Assembly (NCBI GenBank): GCA_900073065.1
Contig: FJOG01000030.1
Span: forward strand, 675,921 to 688,127
DNA length: 12,207 nucleotides
Origin: Phialocephala subalpina
Taxonomy: Eukaryota; Ascomycota; Leotiomycetes; Helotiales; Mollisiaceae
Reading direction: 5' to 3'
Shown: in pieces, positions 1-7,129 of the stretch
How the letters are laid out: each line of letters starts with the position of its first letter
Position numbering within the stretch: position 1 is the first letter of the stretch
Position numbers and translations under genes: made by a program
Notes under the pieces: generated by a model
What the model was told of the DNA's origin: nothing
What the model saw: only the letters and a program-made list of their open reading frames with translations
Databases searched by the model: none

Positions 1-1150
1 TTCTTTGAATAAAACTATTTAATTTATATATTAAAAAGTTTACGTGGATTATTTATTATTATATTGATTTTATTAATAAAAAATAAATAATTAAATTATA
101 TAAGAATTAAATTAATATTCTAATATTAAATAAAATAAAATATATGAAACTTATTTTATTAATAATTAATAAAAGTTAAATTAATTATACTTTAAATATA
201 AGTATTTATTTCCATTAAATAATCGCGCTAAAAACGTTTATTAATATTCTTTTATTATATATTAGAAAAATTCATAATATATTTTCTATATTTTCCAAGG
301 AATAATTTATATGAAAAATCTATTAATCTTACGAATATCTTTTTCCTAATTTCCTTTATAACTTTAGAATACTCTTAATATAAATAATATTATTATACTT
401 TTTAATTTGTTTTAACTATTTCTCTAAGACCTTTATAAGGCCATTTCTAGGCCAATAAAATTATTTGATCCTTTTAATTTATATAATATAATTATAAATA
501 AACTTAATTTTTATAATTAATATACGAACTTTATATACTACGATAAAACAAATATAAAAAGGGATAATAATTACCTTAAATATAATTACAAGTATAAATA
601 ATAATTAATTGGTAATTTATTTTTATTTTATCGAATACTAATTAATTTTTACTTTAATTTTCTATATTAAATCGCTTAATTAGAAATTCATCGAATTATA
701 AATTATAAATACTAATTGGATATAAAAATTGAAATATAATTATATTTTATTAATATAAAAATAAAATTATAATAAGATTATTATAAATATTAGATATTAA
801 TTTCGTTATTTAATATATTAAAAAAGTTTTTTATTTTTTATTCGAGATTCGAGATTTATAATTTTTTTCGCCTTTAATAATATTATAATATTTTTACGAT
901 CGACTTGATATAATATATAATATATTATACAAATTCTAAATACTTTTAATTTGTTTGAAAATATTCTAAAGATTTGATTTAAAACGAAATATATAAAGTA
1001 TATCGCGGGGTGCTTTTATTAGCGGTATTTAAGAATTTTAAATAATTAAATTTCTAGAATTTTTTTTATGATCAAAGTATAACGTACTTTTTAATCGAAA
1101 GGTATTCGAAGGCATTAAATTTAATTACGTCGAAATATTATCGATTAACA
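1..1150. repeat. AT-rich block, probably RIP-degraded repeat DNA
   Basis: The stretch is visibly dominated by A and T, with dense TA and AA/TT steps and stop codons in all frames. Remaining C and G bases are often in CpG (for example near 225, 900 and 1008), and CpA/TpG steps look scarce. In filamentous ascomycetes this is typical of repeats mutated by RIP. No transposon domain can be read, so the original element is unknown. Composition returns to normal at about 1150, giving a fairly sharp edge. The RIP reading is inference; only the composition is seen. Confidence 0.7.
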
Positions 1151-1392
1151 TCAGATTCTTTCTTCTCTCGCGCCGCGCCTCGTTATCCTACATTATCTCA
1201 TCTATCGAGCTTCGTGTATTCTATCAAGGCGCAGGACCTGCCTCCGATTTTCAGGATTCGTCACCACCTATTTTTGCGCAAAATAGGCAATCTTTTACGC
1301 CTCCGAACCAAGCAAACCACCCTTCACATCAAGGTGAATATAGGATAAGCCGCTTTATCCCCCATAACACCGCGAGATTATATGAGCGATAA
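1072..1392 (+). other. Open frame without ATG crossing the AT-rich boundary
   Basis: One forward frame stays open for 106 codons, from just after a TGA at 1069 to a TAA at 1390. It has no ATG. The first third lies in AT-rich DNA. The rest has normal composition and reads as a Gln/Pro/Ser-rich stretch (for example GPASDFQDSSPPIFAQNR). I do not recognise the protein. It could be the end of a coding region whose upstream part was degraded, or an open frame by chance. It is kept because it spans the composition boundary, where a truncated gene or transposon edge would be expected. Confidence 0.2.
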
Positions 1393-1624
1393 TCTCCCTT
1401 ATTCTCGCACTCTTCTCGACCTGGTGATAAGTATCACACACTGACGCATTTTGCAGTTATCGTATCTCCTCTGGTGTCGAGGGTAGTGTCGAGATTGAAC
1501 ATCTGACATCGAACGTCCTCCACCTCGAGCCTCTAATAAACGCGCCAGCATTTGACTTTGACCCTTCTCATCGACCCCAGTCTACTACACTTACCTTCTC
1601 ATACTATTGCTTCTTCTTCACGAC

Positions 1625-1900
1625 ATGAGCGAGTTTCGCGCGAAGATACTCTTCATCACCTGCTTCTGTCCGCTATCTGATGCCATAATGCTGGCTTCGA
1701 ATAGAAGTGGCGACGAGCTGTCGGAAAGATGCACCTGCGGAGTGGTAAGAATGTTTGAAGAGAAAGAGAAATTGGGCAGAGAACACGAGCCCAATATAAG
1801 AACTCGGTGTAATTGCTGCACTAGCGTGTTGAAGAGCGCGTTGTTTATCGACTTCAGGCCTCAAGAACCTCAGGGCCTTTCACGAAGGATCCTCAAGTGA
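1625..1900 (+). CDS. Hypothetical short protein (unrecognised)
   Basis: An ATG at 1625 follows a pyrimidine-rich run (about 1595-1620, with CTTCTTCTTC), a layout common just upstream of fungal start codons. The uninterrupted frame gives 91 residues with a hydrophobic segment near the N-terminus (KILFITCFC) and several cysteines. An alternative is an intron from GTAAGA at 1745 to the CACTAG ending at 1824. That keeps phase and gives a different tail ending at a TGA just after 1900. Neither version resembles a family I know. It lies in a short island of normal composition between two AT-rich stretches. It may be a real orphan gene, a fragment or noise. Confidence 0.22.
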   Translation: MSEFRAKILFITCFCPLSDAIMLASNRSGDELSERCTCGVVRMFEEKEKLGREHEPNIRTRCNCCTSVLKSALFIDFRPQEPQGLSRRILK

Positions 1901-2341
1901 GAAGAGGGGTATCGTACTGAGAAGGCTTGGATACTTGTAGATACCCTCCCAGAGACAATGCGCGGGAGTCGGAAAGCACGCTATCCACTCAAACCCTACT
2001 CTGGCCCACCTGCCTGCGAATAGAGATTGCTTCACATCTGTATGCAGGTCCTTCCCTTGATCATGGATCTGGTAGCAAACGTGCCTGCTTCTATCCCGAC
2101 TGCATCGGCCTTGATCTACCGATCCGGAAAACGGTACAGGTGTAGAAAGTCTTAGACACATACAGTTTCATTCGAGCCTAATTTTAGGTCTCGCGTATTA
2201 ATAAATTATCGGATGGATCTAATCTGTTTGCTTCCTACTCTCCCGCAGAGTTCTAGCGCAGATATCGTGATAGTTTTATAGATGGGATGACTTGACTTGG
2301 AACTATTAACCGCTGATCCGTTATACCTATTCTATTTGTGA
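1901..2341. other. Stretch with no supported gene
   Basis: Composition is normal to about 2170, then turns AT-rich toward the rhodopsin-like pseudogene. Open frames of 72 and 93 codons exist on opposite strands around 1880-2161. They overlap each other, match no family I recognise and have no convincing start context. The upstream region of the pseudogene should lie here, but no promoter element is clear. Confidence 0.5.
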
Positions 2342-3734
2342 GATTCAGTGGAAAGGATAACGACCAATTCTTTTCAAAAGCTTACTCTTTTCATTATTAT
2401 ATTCTTTCTAGCATTAGTGATTATTGTTATATATTTAAAGACGTATAATAGGACTAGTACTAATCAATTTGGATTCGACGATACTTTTATCCTCGTCGCG
2501 ATAATTAGTTAACTCGCCAAATCTTCATGTATGGCTTTTGCTCAATATATAGTAAATTATATCTATCGGTGAAATATACGTAATCTAAGGATATAAATAT
2601 CGATCTCTGAATCTGACTATTGATCGAAATACTAACGATACCAAACATCAAAACCAATTTCGTTAGTATCCATCTCGTAGACGTATTACCACATAATGTT
2701 ATACTTAGTCTAAAAGTAAAGCCCATCGCAATCCAACGTTCAAAAAGAAGCTCTAATTTAAACAATAATATAACTTTATAATACAAATCCTTTATAATCC
2801 AATTCTAGCGATCATTAAAAACTCGATTCTTATATTCCTCCTTCGCTTGATTAGTAATCATAAAGCCGTCAAATACATAATTTTAGCGCTAATCGCCTTT
2901 AATATTATTCTTATAATAGTAATATTCCTTATAATCATCTTCTAATGCACCTTTGTTTCCTTTAATTGGGATACTATAATTAAAGGCGGTTATTATATAC
3001 AATAAAATGCTTTTTATATCGCGATAATAACTTTAACTCTATTCACTAATACCCTCGTACTCGCATTACCATTTTAGATCGTAATAAACTTGAAAATAGC
3101 ACGCAAAACAAAGATTATAATTATTGGCATTTTCTTCCTTAAATTCATGTTTGTTCCCTCTCTCTTTACCCTTTAAATTCTCAGACCAAAAGCGAGCAAG
3201 TACTAACTATAGCTCAGCGTGACGATTATAGGTATCGTAAAATTAGTCATTATAATCAAAGCATTCTTTTACCTACTAAACAAAGACTACATTTACGACA
3301 TCGGCTTTTGCACTTCCGCAATCGAGACGAACGTCGCGATTATAATCGCCTTGGTCGCAATAATAAAACCCCTCTTTAAGCGCTGGTTCCCGCGTTTTTT
3401 CTCTACCTTATCTAACACCAATGCATATTCGGACGAACTTTACGCTAAAAGTACTAATCACTACGCTCGTAATACAACGAAGGGTGGGACTGCGAGGAAA
3501 AGTGTGTTGAAAAGTAGGCATAGAGGATTTGAGTTGAATAAGATCAGAGGCAAGAGAGGATTGACGGAAATCCAGAGCTAGAATCGGGAGGGAAGTGAGG
3601 AAGAGATTATGACGTCGAATGTTAGTGTGAGATATGCGGAACGGCCAGCGGAGAGATCGGACAATGAGCGGACGGGGGAGCATAGTAGGGAAAGGAGTGA
3701 TTATAGGATGAGGACCTTTATTGAGAGCTTGTGA
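2342..3734 (+). pseudogene. RIP-degraded fungal rhodopsin-domain integral membrane protein
   Basis: The pieces follow the order of the fungal rhodopsin domain (Pfam Fung_rhodopsin, PTH11-related seven-helix proteins of largely unknown function). There is a first helix (LFIIIFFLALVIIVIYL, about 2387-2437), then FGFDD (2468-2482) matching the usual FGWDD. Next come QILYNP...KNSILIFLLRL, F-stop-CTFVSFNWD matching the FQC.PVS..WD signature, NAFYIAI...LVLALPF, and YDIGFCTSAIETNVAII with PLFKRWFPR (about 3294-3400). Stops in this reading lie at 2510 (TAA), 2570 (TGA), 2943 (TAA), 3003 (TAA), 3075 (TAG) and 3579 (TAG). The one at 2943 sits exactly at the family's FQC glutamine. After 3579 the frame stays open through EEEIMTSNVSVRYAERP to a TGA at 3732-3734, a typical tail for the family. 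An intron fits at 3153-3212. The frame changes somewhere in about 2600-2760, by an unplaced intron or an indel. The start codon is not identified. The family call is firm. Confidence 0.85.
3153..3212 (+). other. Likely intron in the rhodopsin-domain pseudogene
   Basis: Removing these 60 nt joins ...IFFLKFMF to LSVTIIGIVKLV in frame, which matches the fourth to fifth helix region of fungal rhodopsin-domain proteins. The 3' end is strong: a perfect TACTAAC branch site at 3201-3207, followed by TATAG. The 5' end, GTTCCC, is a weak donor and may itself be mutated. The length is normal for a filamentous ascomycete. Because it is a multiple of three, the reading frame also runs through it with stops. 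Confidence 0.6.
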
Positions 3735-3771
3735 ATTTTGAACGCTTGGCGCGAATGTAACATAATAACGC

Positions 3772-3792
3772 AAACCGAAACCGAAACCGAAA
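3772..3792 (+). repeat. Short tandem repeat AAACCG x3
   Basis: Three exact copies of the hexamer AAACCG plus a partial copy. They lie just downstream of the end of the rhodopsin-like pseudogene and downstream of the small membrane-protein gene on the other strand. The unit is not the fungal telomere repeat. It is probably a simple microsatellite. Confidence 0.8.
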
Positions 3793-3962
3793 TATGGGAT
3801 ATCATCTTTTAATAGACGTGTTTCAGACTGGCTTTATCCTTTTTCCCCCAGAGTAACATCCCAAAGAGCCTAGGTCACTGGCCAAGCCCTCTGCCCATGT
3901 CCAAAGAGTATAAGCCCACCGTTCCGCCGCAAATACCATTCTGCCACCCACGCCTGTCTTTC

Positions 3963-4184
3963 CTAACGATTGTTTGAACCCGCCATGGAATTCCTCCGCT
4001 TCTCCGCCTTCTTCCGCTCCTTCCTCGTCTTCTTCTCGTCCAGGAAGATCCAAGTTCCCAAGCCCGCTCCCATGGCGACGAGAATGAACATTAATCCGAT
4101 CATAACGAACTAGTACTGCGACTTATCATCAGTATACCGTCTCTGCAAATCAAAGTCAGAGAAATTGAAAAACGATGAACCCAT
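3963..4184 (-). pseudogene. Small single-helix membrane protein interrupted by TAG
   Basis: Reading leftwards from an ATG at 4184-4182, one frame runs 73 codons to a TAG at 3965-3963. It is broken only by a TAG at codon 25 (4112-4110). The N-terminal 24 residues are polar (SSFFNFSDFDLQRR...). After the stop comes a membrane helix (VMIGLMFILVAMGAGLGTW), then a very basic tail (DEKKTRKERKKAEKRR), so the C-terminus probably faces the cytosol. The TAG could be a mutated CAG or TGG. Splicing it out would need an intron of about 28 nt, too short for fungi. An alternative is translation from the ATG at 4103 giving 46 residues. I do not recognise the family. The helix-plus-basic-tail design and preserved frame suggest a real small gene, broken or recently altered. 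Confidence 0.5.
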
Positions 4185-4543
4185 AGTATATTTGCTAATG
4201 GAGATTTGTGAGGTCCGCAAACCTAGGTGCAATTGAAGCACATCTTTTACTTAAGCTCGGTAATATTTAAGTTCTCGATAAAGACCGAGGAGTTTTAATG
4301 TAGAATATAGTTGGTTTCGATGATAGAGTCTATAACTTAAGTGTCGAAGTAGTAGTCTTTATGCTGTTTGGTTATGTTTAAATGGGATTCGGGATGCGCT
4401 TCCATGGGTTCTGCCATTGTCCCACGCGCCTAAGTGATTTAAATCGTACTTTTGTATCAGATGCTTGGTATGGGATGATACGTGGATACGATGATAGTGA
4501 TGGTGATGCCGATGCACAGATTCATCAGCTGCGAGAGTGAGCT
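4185..4543. other. Intergenic stretch without a supported gene
   Basis: Moderately AT-rich DNA between two small minus-strand genes. It should hold the upstream region of the 3963-4184 gene and the 3' UTR of the 4544 gene. A GAT-rich patch (about 4475-4515, repeated GATG/GATA) is low complexity. I see no open frame worth calling and no RNA gene. Confidence 0.5.
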
Positions 4544-4861
4544 TTATCTCATAGGTTGAGGAAGGAGTGACCTTGAACCAGCCGCTCCTTCCTCAACCTC
4601 ACCCCATCTGCTTCCAAGTTCCATCTCTGGGGCTTCTTCAAAGCGGTCTTCGATCCCAACATCGGTATCGCGATTCGCCGATCGCTTCTTTTTGTCGTAG
4701 CAATTGAAGGCCATAATAAGGACCATAACCACAACCTGTATCTTATTTAATACATATCTTTAATTGCAAAATGGGGAATAGGACGAACCAATATAATTGC
4801 TATACTGATGGTAAAGGGTGGTAGAGCTTATATCTAAGGTATCGGTGTCAATACTTCTATG
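4544..4861 (-). pseudogene. Small membrane-protein-like frame with one internal TAA
   Basis: The convincing part is the C-terminal 62 codons (4732-4544): a hydrophobic helix (IQVVVMVLIMAFNCY with the residues just upstream), a basic stop-transfer cluster (DKKKR), then an acidic, Gly-rich tail ending at TAA (4546-4544). This again fits a single-helix protein with a cytosolic tail. Upstream in the same frame lie nine more codons, a TAA at 4762-4760, then 33 open codons rich in Ser/Thr/Tyr up to another TAA at 4864-4862. The stop at 4762 would fit a CAA to TAA change. Alternatively there is an intron ending in ATACAG just before GTTGTGG at about 4735, with its first exon further upstream. No start codon is secure and no family is recognised. 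Confidence 0.35.
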
Positions 4862-5093
4862 TTAAGGACTTTAAAGTTAAGAGTAGAGTAGGATTGAGCC
4901 TCGAGATATTGAAGTCTTTTGTAACAGATGGGAGAATAGAATAGTGCTCCCAGAAGATTGTTTTACTAGTACCTATCGTTGACAATGTGCTTGGTGGACG
5001 AAAGCAAGCTTGTCGCCGACGAAATAGTGATGTTATGCATCTGACTTGGTGTGAAAAAGATTTCCCCACAGGTGGAGAGAATTTATATCTCAA

Positions 5094-5184
5094 AAGGATG
5101 AAAGTGAACGAAATATTGAGACCTTGTCTGGACGAAAGCGAGAAGCTAGCAAAGCCTCGACTTCTGGTAACGAGGACGGCAGCT
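5094..5184 (+). repeat. Diverged direct repeat, copy A
   Basis: This copy shares AGGATG, GAACGAAAT, GCTAG..AAGCCT and a nearly exact 3' block, TTCTGG(T/A)AACGAGGACGGCAGCT, in the same order as copy B. The 3' blocks are 320 bp apart; the 5' blocks are a few bases further out of register because of small indels. The similarity fades on both sides. It reads as an old local duplication or two copies of a dispersed element. Confidence 0.65.
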
Positions 5185-5375
5185 CGCGGCGCACTAAACA
5201 ATAGCATACCAAAGTGCTAAAAGACCGGGGACTCTCATAAGGACCCGAAGGTATGAAAATAGTGGATGCCGAAGGTTCAAGGATATACTCCTGAGTATCT
5301 CTCTGTCCCCTGAAGCGGCGGCTTGACAGCATGTGTGCGCAGAATGTCTTGGATGGATATAAGTGCTTCTTTGTC

Positions 5376-5389
5376 GGTTCCTAGGAACC
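5376..5389. repeat. Perfect 14-bp palindrome GGTTCCTAGGAACC
   Basis: A perfect inverted repeat without spacer lies between the two copies of the local direct repeat. Such a site can bind a dimeric protein, or can arise by chance in about a kilobase of this composition. There is no nearby gene to link it to. Confidence 0.5.
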
Positions 5390-5413
5390 AACTATGTCCC
5401 AATGTGCTGTATG

Positions 5414-5504
5414 GAGGATGATGAGAGAAATTGAACGAAATTTGGACTCTTAGATTGGATGGCTATGCTAGTGAAGCCTGATTCTGGAAACGAGGACGGC
5501 AGCT
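5414..5504 (+). repeat. Diverged direct repeat, copy B
   Basis: Second copy of the segment at 5094-5184, in the same orientation. The last block, TGGAAACGAGGACGGCAGCT, differs from copy A at a single base, while the upstream part is looser with several indels. Neither copy has an obvious coding role. Confidence 0.65.
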
Positions 5505-5870
5505 AAGCGAGTTTGGGACCAATTGCTCCATGAAGAAACAAGAACGGTCGGGGGAGGGGGGAAGAGAAGACTATAAGATACAAGTCATGTAACAAAGGAA
5601 TTTTGAAGCTTGTTCTGGGTTCGACTGCCCAAAATGAGCTTGTGGTAAAATTAGCCTCCTATATCCCACTCCCACCTCAAATCAAAGGTTCCAATTTCGC
5701 AGCCTTGACAAGACGACTCAGGATGTAAGGCTGACCTTAGATAATACATGCAGTAGAGAGTTGTGGTATTAGCCAACGGCCTTTCTAATCATTGCTTAGA
5801 GAAAGTGGGCCGAGAAAGTCCTGTGTGGACGTGATTCTTCAGATTAAACGCCCCGCTCGCTTAGCTGTAG

Positions 5871-6692
5871 TTATCCTGAAGCCGACACTCGGCGACTTCT
5901 GATGAAGTCAAATTCAGCCCTCTGGTTTGCCTCGATAGCTTGCGCAGCAGCTTGTTTGTGGACAGGGAGGCGAGCAACAAATTCGTCAAATTGTTCTCGT
6001 CGGTGATTCTCCTGAGCATCCAAGACATCATTTTCAGCTTCAGACACAGTCAAAGATTCTATAGCTACAATAAGCGCTTGACTCGTTGTGGTGACTAACT
6101 TGTACTCACCTGGTTTTGAAACATTCACTCGTTGAGTTGCCCCTGAATGCGCCTTCCACATTCTCGAGATCCACTCGCGGCACGCTGGTTGTGGGCTGGA
6201 TCTTTCTGGCCTTTCTTTAGAGATATCATCCTCAGCTACCTTTTTGTTACTGAGCCAAAAGTTCTCTCGTTTCTTTAGCCAAATAATGGTATTGATCTCG
6301 GACAGCTCACTGTCCTCTGAAATCTCGAAGTATTCTTCGCCGTTCTTAAAAGCACCCAGATCGTCCAGAAAGTCTTCTCCAATGAGCAAGTCGCATGTCA
6401 AATCTTTCAAGATGTAGAATGTCAGCTGGCTTGTTGCTGGGACATACTTGCCGATGTCTACTTTTAATTCCACTCGTCCTGATAATGTTGAAGTACTTCC
6501 GTCGGCGAACTGTACGTATGACTGCTCCAGATTGACTGGTAGGATTGGCAGACTTAACCGCCTGCAATAGTCTGCTGATACCAAATCAACTTCCGAGCCG
6601 GTATCTGCTGAAGCTAGAATGAGGACACTCGAATTCGTTTGAAAGTGGTCATTGAGTCGAGCCCTTCTTGTGAAGGGTAGCGTTACTAAGCA
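5871..6692 (-). CDS. Retropepsin-like aspartic protease domain protein (3' exon)
   Basis: The frame is open from an acceptor at 6693-6695 (TTTATAG) to a TAA at 5873-5871, 273 codons. Near its start is VLILASADTGSEVDLVS, a retropepsin-type active site with the DTGS triplet. It is followed by FADGSTSTLSGRVELKVDI and DLLIGEDFLDDLGAF, which match the flap region and the late hydrophobic-Gly strand of the A2 fold. The C-terminal half is charged and ends with a Glu/Arg/Gln-rich segment (HRREQFDEFVARLP...). There is no reverse transcriptase, RNase H or integrase nearby, so this is a lone protease domain. Similar solitary retropepsin-like genes occur in ascomycetes and may derive from LTR elements. 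A 50-nt intron (6742-6693) would join a short upstream exon (about 6743-6787). The true start is not found. Unlike its neighbours it has no stop inside the domain. Confidence 0.65.
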   Translation of the reverse strand, partial: CLVTLPFTRRARLNDHFQTNSSVLILASADTGSEVDLVSADYCRRLSLPILPVNLEQSYVQFADGSTSTLSGRVELKVDIGKYVPATSQLTFYILKDLTCDLLIGEDFLDDLGAFKNGEEYFEISEDSELSEINTIIWLKKRENFWLSNKKVAEDDISKERPERSSPQPACREWISRMWKAHSGATQRVNVSKPGEYKLVTTTSQALIVAIESLTVSEAENDVLDAQENHRREQFDEFVARLPVHKQAAAQAIEANQRAEFDFIRSRRVSASG

Positions 6693-6742
6693 CTATAAAC
6701 GTCGTTTTTGGTTATTCAACGAGGCACAGAGAAATGGGCTAC
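6693..6742 (-). other. Possible intron at the 5' side of the retropepsin-like gene
   Basis: On the minus strand a GTAGCC donor, an AATAACC branch-like element and a TTTATAG acceptor enclose 50 nt. Joining places CCACAA directly before TGC TTA GTA ACG in the protease frame. The upstream frame then stays open only about 15 codons (a Thr/Asp-rich piece) before a TGA, so another intron or a lost 5' end must be assumed. The donor is not ideal. Confidence 0.35.
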
Positions 6743-6744
6743 TT

Positions 6745-7129
6745 GTGGGCTGACACCGGGGTTGAAGTCTGTGTCTGTTTCGTGTCATTATCTCCGTCTA
6801 ACTCAGAAATGACATTCCCATTATCAACTGTACGTTAGTGACTTAATAAATTGATAGCTCCAGCACGTGCCAATAAACTCGCAGACTCCTGCTATTCGGC
6901 TGACCGAAGACAGATTCTGGCTCCTTAATTGTGTCATCCACTTTGTGCTCCCCTGCGCATTATGCCGCTCCATAGGAGAACGGCACGCTCAAAATATCAC
7001 CCGAGCAACAGTCCCGGAGCAACAGTCCCGGAGGGGAAATTTTCGAAGTATTATTTATTCCCTTCCAAGAATAGGAATCGGAAGTGAGGCCTTCGTGCTA
7101 AATACAAAACAGCTTGCGCCAGAGTCCGG
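6745..7129. other. Intergenic stretch between the retropepsin-like and BTB genes
   Basis: It should contain the 5' end of the retropepsin-like gene and the 3' UTR of the BTB gene, both minus strand. A CACGTG lies at 6864-6869. A minus-strand AATAAA (7059-7054) lies about 70 nt past the BTB stop and could be its polyadenylation signal. A 101-codon plus-strand frame crosses the region without recognisable content. Confidence 0.45.
7003..7030 (+). repeat. Exact tandem duplication of a 14-bp unit
   Basis: GAGCAACAGTCCCG occurs twice with no gap, followed by GAG as the start of a third copy. It lies in the 3' flank of the BTB pseudogene. Perfect identity points to a recent slippage or small duplication event. 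Confidence 0.85.

Larger units (their letters stand above)
4862..5870. other. Gene-poor stretch holding a diverged duplicated segment
   Basis: Several open frames of 65-116 codons exist here on both strands. They overlap one another, have no recognisable domain and no consistent splice signals, so I call none of them. The only clear structure is the duplicated segment at 5094-5184 and 5414-5504 and a 14-bp palindrome at 5376-5389. The right part (about 5600-5870) is probably the 3' flank of the retropepsin-like gene. No tRNA could be folded by eye. Confidence 0.5.

Noticed and set aside
2505..2786. 93-codon minus-strand frame rich in hydrophobic residues
   Set aside because: It is antisense to the rhodopsin-domain pseudogene, whose plus-strand family motifs explain the region. 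The frame is open because RIP stops fall on the other strand.
3408..3773. 121-codon minus-strand frame
   Set aside because: Antisense to the C-terminal tail of the rhodopsin-domain pseudogene, which continues to 3734. No domain is recognisable.
3772..3792. Possible telomere-like repeat (AAACCG)n
   Set aside because: The unit differs from TTAGGG/CCCTAA and there are only three copies; it is a microsatellite.
3823..4053. 76-codon minus-strand frame rich in Glu and Gly
   Set aside because: Shadow frame of the small helix-plus-basic-tail gene. Its Glu/Gly run is the AAG/GAG-rich tail read one base out.
4110..4137. Intron (GTATAC...TACTAG) to remove the TAG in the small membrane gene
   Set aside because: It would be only about 28 nt, below the usable size in fungi, and the frame is continuous without it.
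4857..5332. Overlapping frames of 77-116 codons on both strands
   Set aside because: They overlap each other around the duplicated segment and show no domain or credible start or splice context.
5612..5640. GGTTCGACTGCCC resembling a tRNA T-arm
   Set aside because: The stem does not pair properly, and no acceptor, D or anticodon arm can be placed upstream.
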